Source: Torymus aiolomorphi
Lineage: Eukaryota > Arthropoda > Insecta > Hymenoptera > Torymidae
Direction of reading: 5' to 3'
Length of the DNA: 64,000 nt
Assembly (NCBI GenBank): GCA_036365515.1
Contig: CM070877.1
Location: 85,472,522 to 85,536,521, forward strand
A model generated the notes under the pieces. It was not told the origin of the DNA and did not search any database. It saw nothing but the letters and a program-made list of their open reading frames with translations. The translations under genes and the position numbers were made by a program. This document shows, piece by piece, positions 20,057 to 30,886 of this stretch (position 1 is its first letter; each line of letters starts with the position of its first letter).

Positions 20057-21996
20057 TTACAAGCTTTCGGAATCTGCATGCGGATTAACATGCGATAAGC
20101 GTAAGCGATTACTATGCACAACTTTGGTCCTATTTTCATTAATTTGTATTTTAACATTGCCATTTTCCCAAATTTCAATTATTAGAAAAGGACCCGAATA
20201 TTGATTTTCAAATTTATGCGGTTTTGGCCCGCTCTGCAACCATACAAAATCGCCGATTTTGAAATCCTTAGGATTTGATTTTTTATCGTAATATTCCTTA
20301 GCTCTTTATTTGGCTGAAACTAGTTTTTCTTGTGCGGTTCTTTGGAGAAAACTCAACCACTCGACTAAAGTTGTCATGTTCCCTGCATAAGTAGGCAATA
20401 AATCTTCCGGCTCTAAGGGGTCGCTTGAGGGCACTCTCGCCAGGCGTCCGAACACTAACTCGAACGGAGTGTGTTGGGTTAAGAATTAAAAACCCATTGT
20501 GTGTACAATTTTTCTTCATCTTTGCCCGTGTTGAAATTTAACATGGCTAACTCAACCCACTCATCCCAATCTAAATGTTTAGTGGCAAACATTTTCAAAA
20601 ATTCCCTAAGTGGCGAGTGCGAGCACTCTAAAGAGCCGTTAGATTGAGGGTGAAAAGCGGTAGTTTTTACTTGCTTAATTTTAAATCGTTTTGCAACGCG
20701 CTTAACTAATTTACTAAGAAAATTGGTGCCTTGATTAGTAAGCATAGCTTGTGGTGTGCCGAAAGTACAGATAAAGCGTTTGATAAAGGCGTCTGCTACA
20801 GTAATAGCAGTTTGGTCCTTTAAAGGGACTCCCACCGAGAATTTTGTAAATTGATCCTGCATAGTTAAAATGTACTCGGACTCGTCTTTAGTTTTCGGTA
20901 ACGGTCCTACAATGTCCAAACTAACCGTGAAAAATGGAATACAAGGGTGGTCCGTTATAATCATTTTCTGCTTTGTTTTGACCCGAACTAATTTTTTAAG
21001 CTGGCAAGGAACGCATTTTTGAATGAAGGCTTGTATGTCCTCCTTTAAATGTTCCCACTGATATTTATATTTAATTCTATTCAAAGTTTTCGTTACTCCC
21101 TTGTGTCCACCCGCCGCCAAACAATGAGCTTCGTGAATTAGATCCGCTCTTTTACTCGGCTTCGGGTGCTGTATGAGTCCACGGCAAATAATTATTTTAA
21201 CACTATTATTACCTAACTCACGTCTTAAACAGGACAAAATATCTTTAAACTCAACATTTTCGATATTACTGTTCCTAGCCATACTAAAAAAAACAATTTG
21301 GTTAATGTCTAACAATTTGGCTACCTTGCTGCTAAATAACTGTGTCAAAATTTCTAAGGTATCCCATAAGCTATTTTTACTTTTGCCCCTAAGCGGTAAT
21401 ACCAAATGCATTCTTTTATTGACCTTTATGGTTTTGGGCTCTCCCGTTACTAAACTCTCGAAACGCGGAAGCTTCCCTAAATCCTTTAATTGCCTAGATC
21501 CCTCATCAAGTGGGTCTCCGTCAGTACTTACAAAATAAAGGTAACTACCTTTCCTCATAAACAGTTTCTCTCTACAATAGATTATATTGTCTTGAGGACT
21601 GACCGTTTTCGGCGCGTTACTATTTTCGTTGACCGCGTCCTCGTTCCCGAAAGTCATGTCGGGAAAGGGATCTTTAAACGCCGAGACGTTGTCGCACCCG
21701 GATGCTTCCCCGCACGCGACCTCTCCTGACATAACCGTTTGCTCACTTTCCTCAGGCGCGAACGCTGAGACAATTGGCGAGATTGTTCTGTGTAGCGTTT
21801 CTTTTTTATTGCTATCCGCAGTTTGTGGTACAAGGGGCGCAGACGCCTCTTTATCTTCGACAAGGGACGCGCATTCCTGAACCTCTTCGACCATGGGGGC
21901 TACATTTCTTTTACGTGGTGCGAGAGCTTTAATGGGTTGCTTATACTTTTCACTGGCTTGGCGGCCCGCACGCTTACGCGTGGCCATTGGATGCAA
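20057..21996 (-). pseudogene. gypsy-2 integrase and C-terminal domain
   Basis: Integrase portion of pol. The zinc finger is visible as HEAHC...GGHKG...CVPC. Catalytic positions: SLDIVGPL keeps the first Asp. The second block reads LTNQGTNF (codon at 20734-20736), Asp replaced by Asn. SLECSH keeps the Glu. After LNFNT, about 40 foreign bases (around 20480-20520) derail the frame. Downstream, the frame with HTPFELVFG continues to a TAA at 20306-20308, and the GPF-type tail (NQYSGPFLIIEIW) lies at 20057-20239. The roughly 150 residues before the finger are acidic and unlike usual integrase, probably a linker. Confidence 0.88.
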
Positions 21997-23463
21997 GGTG
22001 AGCCTGCTGGCTTTGCCGCTCCTGGGTCGGCTCTACTGTCTGTTCGCCAGCGACAGGATGGCGCCCCCCTCTCCCTATGCCGACTTGTGTAGCTACGCAT
22101 ACCTTTTCCGTAATCGGGTTGCGCGAAAGTGCGTCCGCGTTCAGATTTAATTCACCTTTCTTATAGAGTACGTCGAATTGATAATCTAATAGTTTTAAAC
22201 GCCCACGCGTGACTCTAGATCCTGGATCATTATGATTATTCAACCAAACTAGCGGCCTGTGATCAGTAATTAAAATAAATTTATTTCCGTATAAGTAAGG
22301 TCTGAATTGTGTAATAGCGTACACGATTGCTAATGCTTCTTTTGAAAACGTACAATAATTCCTTTCTGCTTGATTCATCGCGCGCGACACAAAGGCTATG
22401 GGACGATCTTTTCCAATTTCTCCTTGCGATAAAACTGCCCCGATCGCGTACCCGCTAGCGTCGGTAGTTACTAAAAACTTTTCTTCGAAATGCAGATGCG
22501 TTAAAACCGGTGGTTTACATAACTTATCACGCAGAGTCTCAAATGCCGTTTGCGCGCTCTCATCCCAGACAAAAAGTTGTTCTTCTCTAAGAAGGTCTGT
22601 TAAAGGCTTGGCTATTCGTGCAAAGCCATTAATAAATCGCCTATAATAACCAGCTAGCCCTAAAAATTGTTTAATATTTTTCTGATTTCTAGGCACTGGA
22701 AATTCTTTAACTGCTTTTAGTTTTTCCGGGTCCGGGCGTAAACCGTCGCTGCTAATTATATGCCCCAAATAATTAATTTCCGATTTAAGAAACTCACATT
22801 TTTCCGGTTGCAAAACTAAATTAGCATGGCGCAGTTTTTCAAATAATTTCTCGATTGTTTCTATGTGCTCGTTAAGAGTTTTAGAGTACATGCAAATGTC
22901 ATCAAAAAAATGAACCACGTTTTTCATACCTGCAATTACTTTAAGAACGAGTGACAAAAATACCGGTGCGCTTGTTTTTAATCCAAAAGGTGATCTCACA
23001 AAATGAAATAAACCGAGCTCACAAGAAAAAGCTGTTTTTTCTCTGTCCTCAGCTTTAATTTTAATTTGATGATGACCCGCGTATAAATCGAAAACTGAGA
23101 AAAATTTGGCATCACCGAGTTGATCCAAAATATCCGCTATGTTCGGAACCGGATGATTGTAATCGGATATAATGACATTTAACTTTCTAAAGTCTACTAC
23201 TACCCGAAATTTTTTCTTGCCGTCGGGTCCCGGTTTTTTGTCAACGCAGAACACCGGCGCCGAGTAGGCGCTTGCGAAGGCTCGACGATGTCTTTCTCTA
23301 ACATTTCTTTTACCTGCCTATTGATCTCTTCTTTTAAAATAGGTGGGTGTCTAAATTGTTTAATTCTAATTGGAATATTCGTTGTTGTAGGTATCTCATG
23401 TTCAATTACATTAGTCGCGGGCATAATATCTCCCGCTAAATAGAATCGATCTGAAAATTTCAC
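21974..23463 (-). pseudogene. gypsy-2 reverse transcriptase and RNase H
   Basis: RT with EKDIVEPSQ (23200-23463 frame), then a frame change near 23230-23270 into KFRVVVDFRKLN, FSVFDLYAGHHQIKI, FHFVRSPFGLK and VHFFDDICMYS, the catalytic box as FFDD. The connection and RNase H follow: VTTDASGYAIGAVLSQ, SKEALAIVYAI and ITDHRPLVWL keep the expected acidic residues, ending at NADALSRN. Apart from the single frame change this domain looks well preserved. Confidence 0.93.
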
Positions 23464-23634
23464 AAGGAGTTACTCAATTTCGGCTAATTGATTAGGTGAC
23501 AAATGCTTAAGTCGTAAAAGCTCTCTTAATTTAATCACCCTCTTATTTCCTAAAAGGAAAACCGTGTTTGACATGCACATAATTTGATGGGCGCGTGGCT
23601 CCTCTATTTTATGGCTCCGCCTATCTATCCTAGT

Positions 23635-25479
23635 TTAGCTACGTAAGTGCGGAGGGTGCGGCCTATGCTTCCATACTGACAAGACCACTCCATTTATATT
23701 TCTTTTAATTTCATGCAGCAATTGTCGTAAAGCACATAACATGTCAGAGGTCACCTCATCGTTAGTCACGCGATACTTTCTCATTTTCTTAAAAATAGGT
23801 ATGGCGGTGCAACAAATAACAGACAAAGCGTTAGCGTATAAGCGTAATAACGAGGCGCATCTCGAATTTTGCAAGTAGGCTAGCTTTCCAAGCTTGACCT
23901 GTAGCTCCTCAATAAGGTGTGCCAGCTGAAAATCCTCTCGAACTAAAGCATAAGACAATGCGCTGGTTAATTTATTACTTCCGGCCTTCTCAATATTGTC
24001 GCACAACGACAACTTTTGGTTCCTTAACAAATTACAAATTTTGCTAAAACTATTTCTTTTAATCTTAGTTCTTTTATAAATTTCATGCTTGTATTTAATA
24101 CACGTAAAAGTCCTTATTTTATTACAAACAAAATTTACTTTTCTTTTATTTCTATTCAATGCACTGACACCCATACTATTTTTACAAGTTAAAATTTCCA
24201 AATTTTTCTTATTTTCTACCAAAACACATTTATTAACTCTACTTTCTAACTTAGTCGAATTTTTTACAAGAAGATCTTCACTAACTCTATTTTCACAATT
24301 TTTATTTAACAAGTCCAAATACTGTTGAGGTACGCTATCATTTAACGTTTCCTCTCTAAGTAAATTATTTCCAAATATAATTCTGTCCACTTTTTCTTTC
24401 AAACTTTTATTTTTACTAAGCTTAGTTCTCAAATTTTGCTTTTTAACTATTGTAACTAAGCGATTTCTAATTTTACAATGCTTAACTTCCAAATCTTTAT
24501 TTTTATCAATTTTTGAGTTTAAGCTTTTATTTTCACAAATTTCATTTTTCAATTCTCTAGTTTTTTCAAATTTCAAATTCAAATTTTTGTTTTTACAAAT
24601 TTTATTTTTCAAATTGTTAGCTTCTTCAAGGTTCAAATTCAAATTTTTGCTTTTACCAATTTTATTTTCCGAATCACTAGTTTTTTCAAAGTTCAAATCC
24701 AAAATTTTGCTTTCACAATTTTTACTTTCCAAATCACTAGTTTTTTCAAATTTCAAATTCCAATTTTTGTTTTCATCAATTTTATTTTTTAAATCAATTT
24801 TTTCCAAGACGTGCTCGGTACAAATCTCAAATGGGGCAATACTTTTAAGCGAAGAAAGACAAACATTTGAAATAACTTTCTCATGCGAAGCAGGTAAATC
24901 GCTATAAACGTTCCGAGTGCTACACTCGCCTAAAACAACACTGGACTTGTCCAACCGAGCAGTTGCAACGGGATTTTTCGCGTGTCCGCGTCCGGAATTG
25001 CGCTCATCCCCCCACATCGTATCCTGCGTTACTTCCTGATGTCGTTCGGCTCGTGCCAAACTTACACTCTCTTTGTTTATTGGCCGCGCGATGTCTACAC
25101 TACTCGTGCACCGTAAACTGATTACGTGAGAAGCGATTTCCAAAAAATTTTCTTCATAATTAATTTTTGCCCCGTATTTTCTTAACATTTCGCTGCCGAT
25201 TAACCCGTCCTCTTCAATAGGAAAATCGTCAGGAACCAAATGGAAATACAATGTTAAATCGCGAAAAATCAAGGGTATTTTCCCGCGCGAGTTAATCGAT
25301 CCCTTAGTACTACCTTTAAGTTCAAGAATTTCGTTTTCAAAAACAATGGCTTTACTGGGTTTTTTACTAATTTTAAGCAAAGACGGACCTGCTCCCGTAT
25401 CTAACATTAATTGGAGCGGTACCTGATAATTTTTAAATGGCATTTCTATTACAGGTGACTTACTATTTATACTCAACAA
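23635..25479 (-). CDS. gypsy-2 protease plus long repeat-bearing linker
   Basis: A 614-codon frame. The N-terminal retropepsin shows LMLDTGAGPSLLK and, about 70 residues on, GLIGSEMLRKYG. After residue about 130 comes an unusually long linker before RT. It contains about six tandem 20-residue, Lys/Asn/Glu-rich repeats (about 24440-24805), each with the pattern K-N-x-N-L-x-L-K-F-E-K-T, likely helical. A further about 200 Lys/Asn-rich residues follow, ending with a Leu-rich stretch. Most gypsy elements have only a short PR-RT spacer. The frame ends at 23635, short of the RT start, so a stop or shift separates the two. Confidence 0.8.
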   Translation of the reverse strand: MLSINSKSPVIEMPFKNYQVPLQLMLDTGAGPSLLKISKKPSKAIVFENEILELKGSTKGSINSRGKIPLIFRDLTLYFHLVPDDFPIEEDGLIGSEMLRKYGAKINYEENFLEIASHVISLRCTSSVDIARPINKESVSLARAERHQEVTQDTMWGDERNSGRGHAKNPVATARLDKSSVVLGECSTRNVYSDLPASHEKVISNVCLSSLKSIAPFEICTEHVLEKIDLKNKIDENKNWNLKFEKTSDLESKNCESKILDLNFEKTSDSENKIGKSKNLNLNLEEANNLKNKICKNKNLNLKFEKTRELKNEICENKSLNSKIDKNKDLEVKHCKIRNRLVTIVKKQNLRTKLSKNKSLKEKVDRIIFGNNLLREETLNDSVPQQYLDLLNKNCENRVSEDLLVKNSTKLESRVNKCVLVENKKNLEILTCKNSMGVSALNRNKRKVNFVCNKIRTFTCIKYKHEIYKRTKIKRNSFSKICNLLRNQKLSLCDNIEKAGSNKLTSALSYALVREDFQLAHLIEELQVKLGKLAYLQNSRCASLLRLYANALSVICCTAIPIFKKMRKYRVTNDEVTSDMLCALRQLLHEIKRNINGVVLSVWKHRPHPPHLRS

Positions 25480-25499
25480 AATGGACTTTCGCGCAAATT

Positions 25500-27187
25500 T
25501 TAATTCTGATTTGTGTTTGATTGGTGTGGGCGCGCGCTTTCTGATTGCCCCCAGGTCGCGCCCTGCACCGCGGGGCTGTTCGCGTTTCCCGCTTCACGTT
25601 GTAATTTTTCTCTATTTTTTCTTTCCAATACCTGGCATTCATTCTTCCAGTGTCCCTCTTTTTTACAATAATTGCAAAGTTTAACAAAATTATTAACTTG
25701 ATTCGATTGTGCCACTGCGGGACTGTGAGATCTCGGTCTATATTGATTTTGTAAAACTTGGGGCGTGGCCGGCCGCGCGCTAGCTAATGGGTTCGCGGCT
25801 GGCGCCGAGATGTGCGCTTGCGTAGCTACGGGCTGCGCCCATGTAGTCGGCTGTGTCGCCGATTGCTGTGTACCCGAGGGTAATAATGATTTTAACGTCC
25901 AACAGTTTTTCGCGATATGATTTCTTTTGCCACAATATTGACAAATTTCTGTCGGTTTATTTGAACAATTTTAACTTCAGCCGATTCTGCTTTCAGTTTG
26001 TTATTTTCTTGTTTTAATTTACTTTTACGCGTTGGTTCGATTTTCTCTAAATCTGTAACCTCACGCTCTATTTCTATCGCTTTTTCTACGGCTTCCTGAA
26101 AAGTTGCGGCCACCCCCATGTGCCTCTTAATTTCTCAATCCATACCGCGCACAAAAAATTTTAATTTGTCAGCTTCCATGTGCTGTGTAAAACCCGTATC
26201 ATCCCTCTTTTCTCTTTTTGCGGCCTCTTTTAATTCTATTGCGATACGCCTAACTCTGTTTGCAAATGTTATAATGTTTTCTTTTTCTCTTTGTCTGACC
26301 GCGGCTAGCTCCCCCATCAAGGTGTGATGTGTTTTATACGATCCGAAATTTGCCTCAAAATATTTAACTAGATCCGTCATATTAAAAAAAACTATTTCCT
26401 CCATTGACTTTGCTGCTTCACCCGTTAGCCGCCGCCTAATTAATTTTACCAGATCGACTTCGTTTGCTGCCGGAATCATGCTAATGGCTTTTCTTAAACC
26501 GAATAAAAAGGTACTAAGTGGAATATTACTACCGCCAAATTTTGGTATGCAGTCTAGTGCATCTTTAATCGACAAATTTTTTAACGGAGTTAAAGTTGCA
26601 TTTGGGCAAAAAGAATTCATTGTCGTTGGCAGTGTTGTTCTAACATTAGCAACTAAAGGCGTACTATGCCCCCTTCCCCCTGCTACGTGCGGAGTATAAT
26701 TTGCCGAATTTAATAAGTTTGCATCAAAATTCACTTTATTTTGTGTATTATCCCCGTCTGCTGCGTTTAATACCGTTTTATACTGCGTAGCTTCACCGTC
26801 TTTCGTTAATTCTTGATCGGATTTGATTAGAGGTGGAAGTTTTTCGGTAATCAAATGTTTATCTACGCTCGAGATTGCTTCCATAATTTCAATAACACTA
26901 ATATTGTGATGCATAAATTCGCGTAAAATGTCTATCATGATTTCATCTTGATAAATTTTTTCAACTAACGCCCTATCCGCGGTTTCTGCGAGAGACAACT
27001 GCAACTTCTTAACATCCCGAATTCTTTCCGGCTCTACTTCCGATGCCGATTGATATCTAGCCCTGAGCACTGCTACTAACTCATTGAGCGTAGCCGTAAC
27101 TAACTTAGGTTCCTCTAAACTAAGGTATTTCCGCAAAATCTCCGTTGCTTCTGAATTCCTAGCGACCGCACCGTTTGAAGCTGCCAT
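25500..27187 (-). pseudogene. gag: gypsy-2 gag with two zinc knuckles
   Basis: ATG at 27187, 136 bases after the PBS. The first about 200 residues are helical and acidic. The capsid-like core includes FGGSNIPLSTFLFGLRKAI, AKSMEEI and LAAVRQREKENIITFANRVR. A TGA at 26135-26137 interrupts the frame, and a frameshift near 25945 precedes the first knuckle (CQYCGKRNHIAKNC). The second knuckle, CNYCKKEGHWKNEC, is near 25640-25680. Both keep all four metal ligands, unlike gypsy-1. Ends with a TAA at 25500-25502 just before the protease frame. Confidence 0.88.
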
Positions 27188-27312
27188 TCTAATAATTTAT
27201 TTATATTTTTCTTTTGAATGCAAGAAACGAAGAGAAAAAGAAAATTTTTATAACTGTGGTATGTATGTAAAAAAAAAAAAATTTTCACTATTTTCACTTT
27301 TATCCCGGAAGT

Positions 27313-27322
27313 GGGCCCCCAA
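27313..27322 (-). other. gypsy-2 primer-binding site
   Basis: Minus strand TGGGGGCCCA next to the LTR inner edge, in PBS position. tRNA partner not identified. Confidence 0.5.
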
Positions 27323-27323
27323 T

Positions 27324-28412
27324 TGTAACGTCCGTGTTACAATGTCGCGAAAACGGTAAAGTAAGCGCGATAAATGTTCCAGTTTCGGTTTACGCCTACA
27401 CGTAATAACCACGGGAGTAGGAACGCGTGAAAATAACTAATCGGACTACCAAAATAAACAATGCTAATGCGCGAAATTCATAAAGCGGCAAACGCCAGCG
27501 TCAGCGAACAATTAGAGAGACAGAAAAAGATAAAGGATAGCGATCTGCAGAGTTACTTACTTTGGGGCGGTTGCGGTTGGCTCGTTCTCTCAGTTAGCCC
27601 TCGGCAGTCTCAGGACCCAAGCGTAGCGGGTGATTCAAATGGCAGAAGGATAGGATCGTAGAAATAAAGTAACACTCCAAAAATGCAATTATGTGTTGTT
27701 TATTAATTGTATTAAGTTACGTTACACTGTTACACACTGATTGTAGTCGAGATATAATATCAACAATTATTCGCGAGACTACAATCAGAGAAGTTTGATA
27801 ATTATTCTAAGTTAATTTCACACGGAAAATATTCTAAGTAAATTCGGCTCGAAAATATTCTAAGTAAATTCGGCTCGAAAATATTCTAAGTAAATTCGGC
27901 TCGAAAATATTCTAAGTAAATTCGGCTCGAAAATATTCTAAGTCCGAATACGATAAATTAGTCGAAATTATTCTAAGTCCAAGTTACAATTTAAATAAGC
28001 GACTGACAAGGGCTTCGCCCTACGAAACAAAATGAACAAAAGCTTCTGCTTCGAGTGGAGGCGCGATGCGGCTTTTATACCCGCGCTTCTATCTAGGGTA
28101 GATACAAAGATAGGGGAGTGTAGGATATCTCATCTATGCATGCGGTGGCAAAGGTTCAGGTGGGGGAAAGGTTACTCGGGTTCAAATGTGGCGCGTGCCA
28201 AGGACAAAGGTTGGATCGATAGGAGGTAATGCTATAGGTAGGATTCGTTGGCGGACGGTCATGTTACCGCGAGAGTGCTTGTAGTTCCCCTTATTGCTAG
28301 TAGATGGTGTTACTGACAGGGAGGTAGGACTCATGGTAACATGAAGGAAAAAAGGTTGTAGGGTGGTAAGGATGGGTAGCGAGAGATGTGGTCAGTCTTT
28401 CTCGACGTGACA
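27324..28412 (-). repeat. gypsy-2 5' LTR
   Basis: Starts TGTAACGTC and ends GACGTGACA, 8 of 9 inverted bases, 1089 bases long. On the minus strand a TATA box (TATAAAAG, plus coordinates 28072-28079) lies in U3. AATAAA near 27697 (minus) would be the polyadenylation signal. An 11-bp hairpin pairs TGATTGTAGTC (27738-27748) with GACTACAATCA (27777-27787). About four to five copies of a 26-base unit (GAAAATATTCTAAGTAAATT...) fill 27824-27952. Right end inferred from terminal symmetry because no second LTR was found. Confidence 0.7.
28072..28079 (-). promoter_or_regulatory. TATA box in gypsy-2 U3
   Basis: Minus strand TATAAAAG. Transcription would start about 25-30 bases further left, giving an R region that holds the 26-base minisatellite and the hairpin. 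Confidence 0.6.
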
Positions 28413-28883
28413 GCACTAAGAATCGTAAATGCTCAATTATTGGTCAAAAGTTATAATTATTTATTTAATAATTGCCTGTCTAACTATACCTCCCGATTTA
28501 AGAAAGGTATAAAGAAGTTGGACAAGCTGGCTCTGCTTGTCCGAGTTTTGCTCCTCTACATTCAGACGGGAGTAGATGTTGAAGGCGTACTTTGCCGCAA
28601 GTTTATTTAATCGAAAAACGTTATTATTATTGTAAAAGGGACACGTAAGGTAACTTTCTTACATTATTTAGATAAAACTAAACAACACAATGTGATTGCG
28701 AGAGCTTGAAATCATATTTCAAGGTGATATTTACAAGTCCAAATTTTTAACCTCAAAATTTTTTAATGCAAGTATTGCTTTTCATTTATCTATTTTTTCT
28801 GAGTTTTAAATAACTTTTTTTTATAAAGATAGAAATAATTTGTTTCATTTGAATTACAGATATTTTAGAATAAAGTTTTCAAT
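28413..28883. other. Spacer, nothing recognised
   Basis: AT-rich sequence between the gypsy-2 LTR and the pogo-like pseudogene. It may include the pogo element's 5' end, but no terminal inverted repeat could be paired. Confidence 0.5.
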
Positions 28884-30040
28884 ATGCCAAAAGTAAAAAG
28901 TAAAGAGAAATTGAAGAAAAAAATAGTGAGAATATCAAGGCAAATAAAGCAGTGTTAAATAAGCAAAAATTGAAGAAAAAGAACAATGAGAATGCCAAGG
29001 CAAATAAAGCAGTGTTAAATAAGCAAAAATTTAAGAAAAAGAACAATGAGAATACAAAGGCAAATAAAACAGTGTTACGTAAGGCAAAAAGAATCAAATC
29101 AAAGATCATGAAAAAGAAAACTGAGAAAATGTATACTACTGAGTCACTAAAGAAGGCTTTAGATATGATTGGAAAAGGACAGACCATAATACAAGCCGCA
29201 AGAAACTTTGATGTTCTTAAGAGTACACTGTACTGCAAATTGAAGAATTTCTCTCCGCTGAAATGTGAAAAGGGTCCTATAATAGTACTGAGCGAGGAAG
29301 AAGAAAAAGATATAGTTAAATGCATTTTATACTGTGCGGAAAGAGGGTTTCCAGTATCAAAAAGCCAACTTCTTGATTCCGTTTAGAAGTTTTTAAATGC
29401 TAGCAAGAAAGAAAATCCGTTTAAAAATAATAGACACAGTAAGCACTGGTATAATGCCTTTATGCGTAGACATCCAGATATAAGCCAAGGGACAGCACGG
29501 AATTTAACTACAACAAGAGCATCTGTTACCGAAGATGACATTAGAAAATGGTTTGCAAATGTGAAAGTTTATTTTGAGAAGAAAAATTTGCTTGAAATAG
29601 ATCCAGAAAGAGTTTTTAATATGGATAAGAGCTCGTTTATGCTAGTTCCTAAAGACAACTCTGTGTTAGCAAAGAAAGGTGCTTGTTCTGTATACCAAAT
29701 AGTGGGTAGCAACGAGAAGGCTTGCTTAAACCAAAAAAGAATGTTTTGGAAAAAATTCCCAAAGGATGGGGTGTAGGAAACACGCAAAGGGGATGGATGA
29801 CCTCAGAAAGTTTTTATAGTTACATTGCAAATGTATTTTTCAAATGGTTGAAACAGAATCTCTTCTCATTTTTTACTTATCAAATCTGAAAGTGCAAAAG
29901 AAAATAAAATTCAATTGGAAGAACGATTGAAGAAATTTTCTACAGAATTAGAAGAAATAGAAAAAGCATTAGTACTTCATGAAATGGAAGCTTTGCAAAA
30001 TAAAATGAAGGAAAAACAAGAAAAAATTTTAATTGTTTGA
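28884..30040 (+). pseudogene. pogo/Tigger-like transposase remnant
   Basis: Starts MPKVKSKEK at 28884 and is soon broken. A lysine-rich N-terminal part is made of about three tandem 60-base (20-residue) duplications between about 28906 and 29080. Next comes a Psq/CENP-B-type helix-turn-helix (YTTESLKKALDMIGKGQTI, then AARNFDVLKSTLY), a TAG after LLDSV, a second DNA-binding part (KHWYNAFMRRHPDIS), and the start of the DDE domain (VFNMDKSSFMLVP), where the usual Glu after the first Asp is Lys. Much of the catalytic core is then deleted, and the tail resumes at GNTQRGWMTSESF and ends in a helical Glu/Lys region. Dead copy. Confidence 0.75.
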
Positions 30041-30462
30041 CTTCCTACATTATTAATATTTATTACTTAATATTTATAGATTTTGAATTTTTTTTATAGA
30101 TTTTGAAAGTTAAATATATAGTTTATTTAACATAATTTAACTGCAATTAACATAATTTTACTGTAGTTATTAAGAATTTTCATATAAATAAACAAAGAAT
30201 ATTTTTTAACGCCTATTTTCTTATTTGTCCGACTATTGCTCCTTTTTTGTCCGACTACACCGGCCCCACAAAAAATATTGTCCAACTACTACGGTTAACA
30301 CTTTTTTCATAAAAATAACATTATTTAATATTTAAAGTGTAAATTTTAAGGATTTTTTTTAATTAGCTTCTGAAAATCTATATCAAATGTATGAAAAGAA
30401 AATTTCGCTTGAATTCTGAATTTTTAGCGGAAAAAATCGGGTAATAACTGATATATTTATAT
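30041..30462. other. AT-rich spacer
   Basis: Non-coding. Contains two TTGTCCGACTA motifs (about 30223-30255), possibly subterminal repeats of the pogo-like element, and nothing else recognised. Confidence 0.45.
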
Positions 30463-30880
30463 ATGTGTCCGAGTAATGGGTCTTTTACCTTAGACAGTAA
30501 TCAAAGAAACTTCAGTAATATTGAAGACAAATGCAAGTTAATACACGTGTACACGAACGAAAGAACAAATAGAAAATGTGCAATTATTGAGGTAACATCT
30601 AACATCTATAAACATATCAAAGAAAACAAGAGCAGATTATTTGTCGGGCACCAACGTTGTAGAGTTTTCGACATTCTAAACACAACTCCATGAAATAAAT
30701 ATTCGAAATTTGGGCATAGTAGCAAAAAGTGTGAAAATAGTGCTACGTGTAATAAATGTGCAGAAGCCCTTTTAACCTCAAAGTGCACAAGTACAACAAA
30801 TACATGTACAAACTGTGTCTAGAGTAATACAAAGTTCAATACCAAATATAATATTAACCACAGTGCAATTGACAGTGAAC
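30463..30880 (+). pseudogene. LINE ORF1 (gag-like), first half
   Basis: Part of the nucleic-acid-binding ORF1 of a Jockey/CR1-like LINE. Readable pieces: KSRLFVGHQRCRVFDI, a TGA at 30691-30693, then a zinc-knuckle region in the same frame (FGHSSKKCENSATCNKC) and HSAIDSE just before the piggyBac junction. Continues at about 33590. Confidence 0.7.
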
Positions 30881-30886
30881 TTTGTG

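Larger units (their letters stand above)
20057..28412 (-). mobile_element. Ty3/gypsy LTR retrotransposon, gypsy-2 (3' LTR missing)
   Basis: Minus-strand element with 5' LTR (27324-28412), short leader, gag with two zinc knuckles (25500-27187) and pol (20057-25479). It is unrelated at the sequence level to gypsy-1. The 3' LTR was not found, and the element ends somewhere in 18520-20056, next to the truncated LTR of gypsy-1. One deletion may have removed both ends. Confidence 0.9.

Noticed and set aside
27719..27726. ACGTTACA as a short gypsy-2 LTR end (403 bp)
   Set aside because: The polyA signal and TATA box would then fall on the wrong side; the end at 28412 fits promoter layout and terminal symmetry better.
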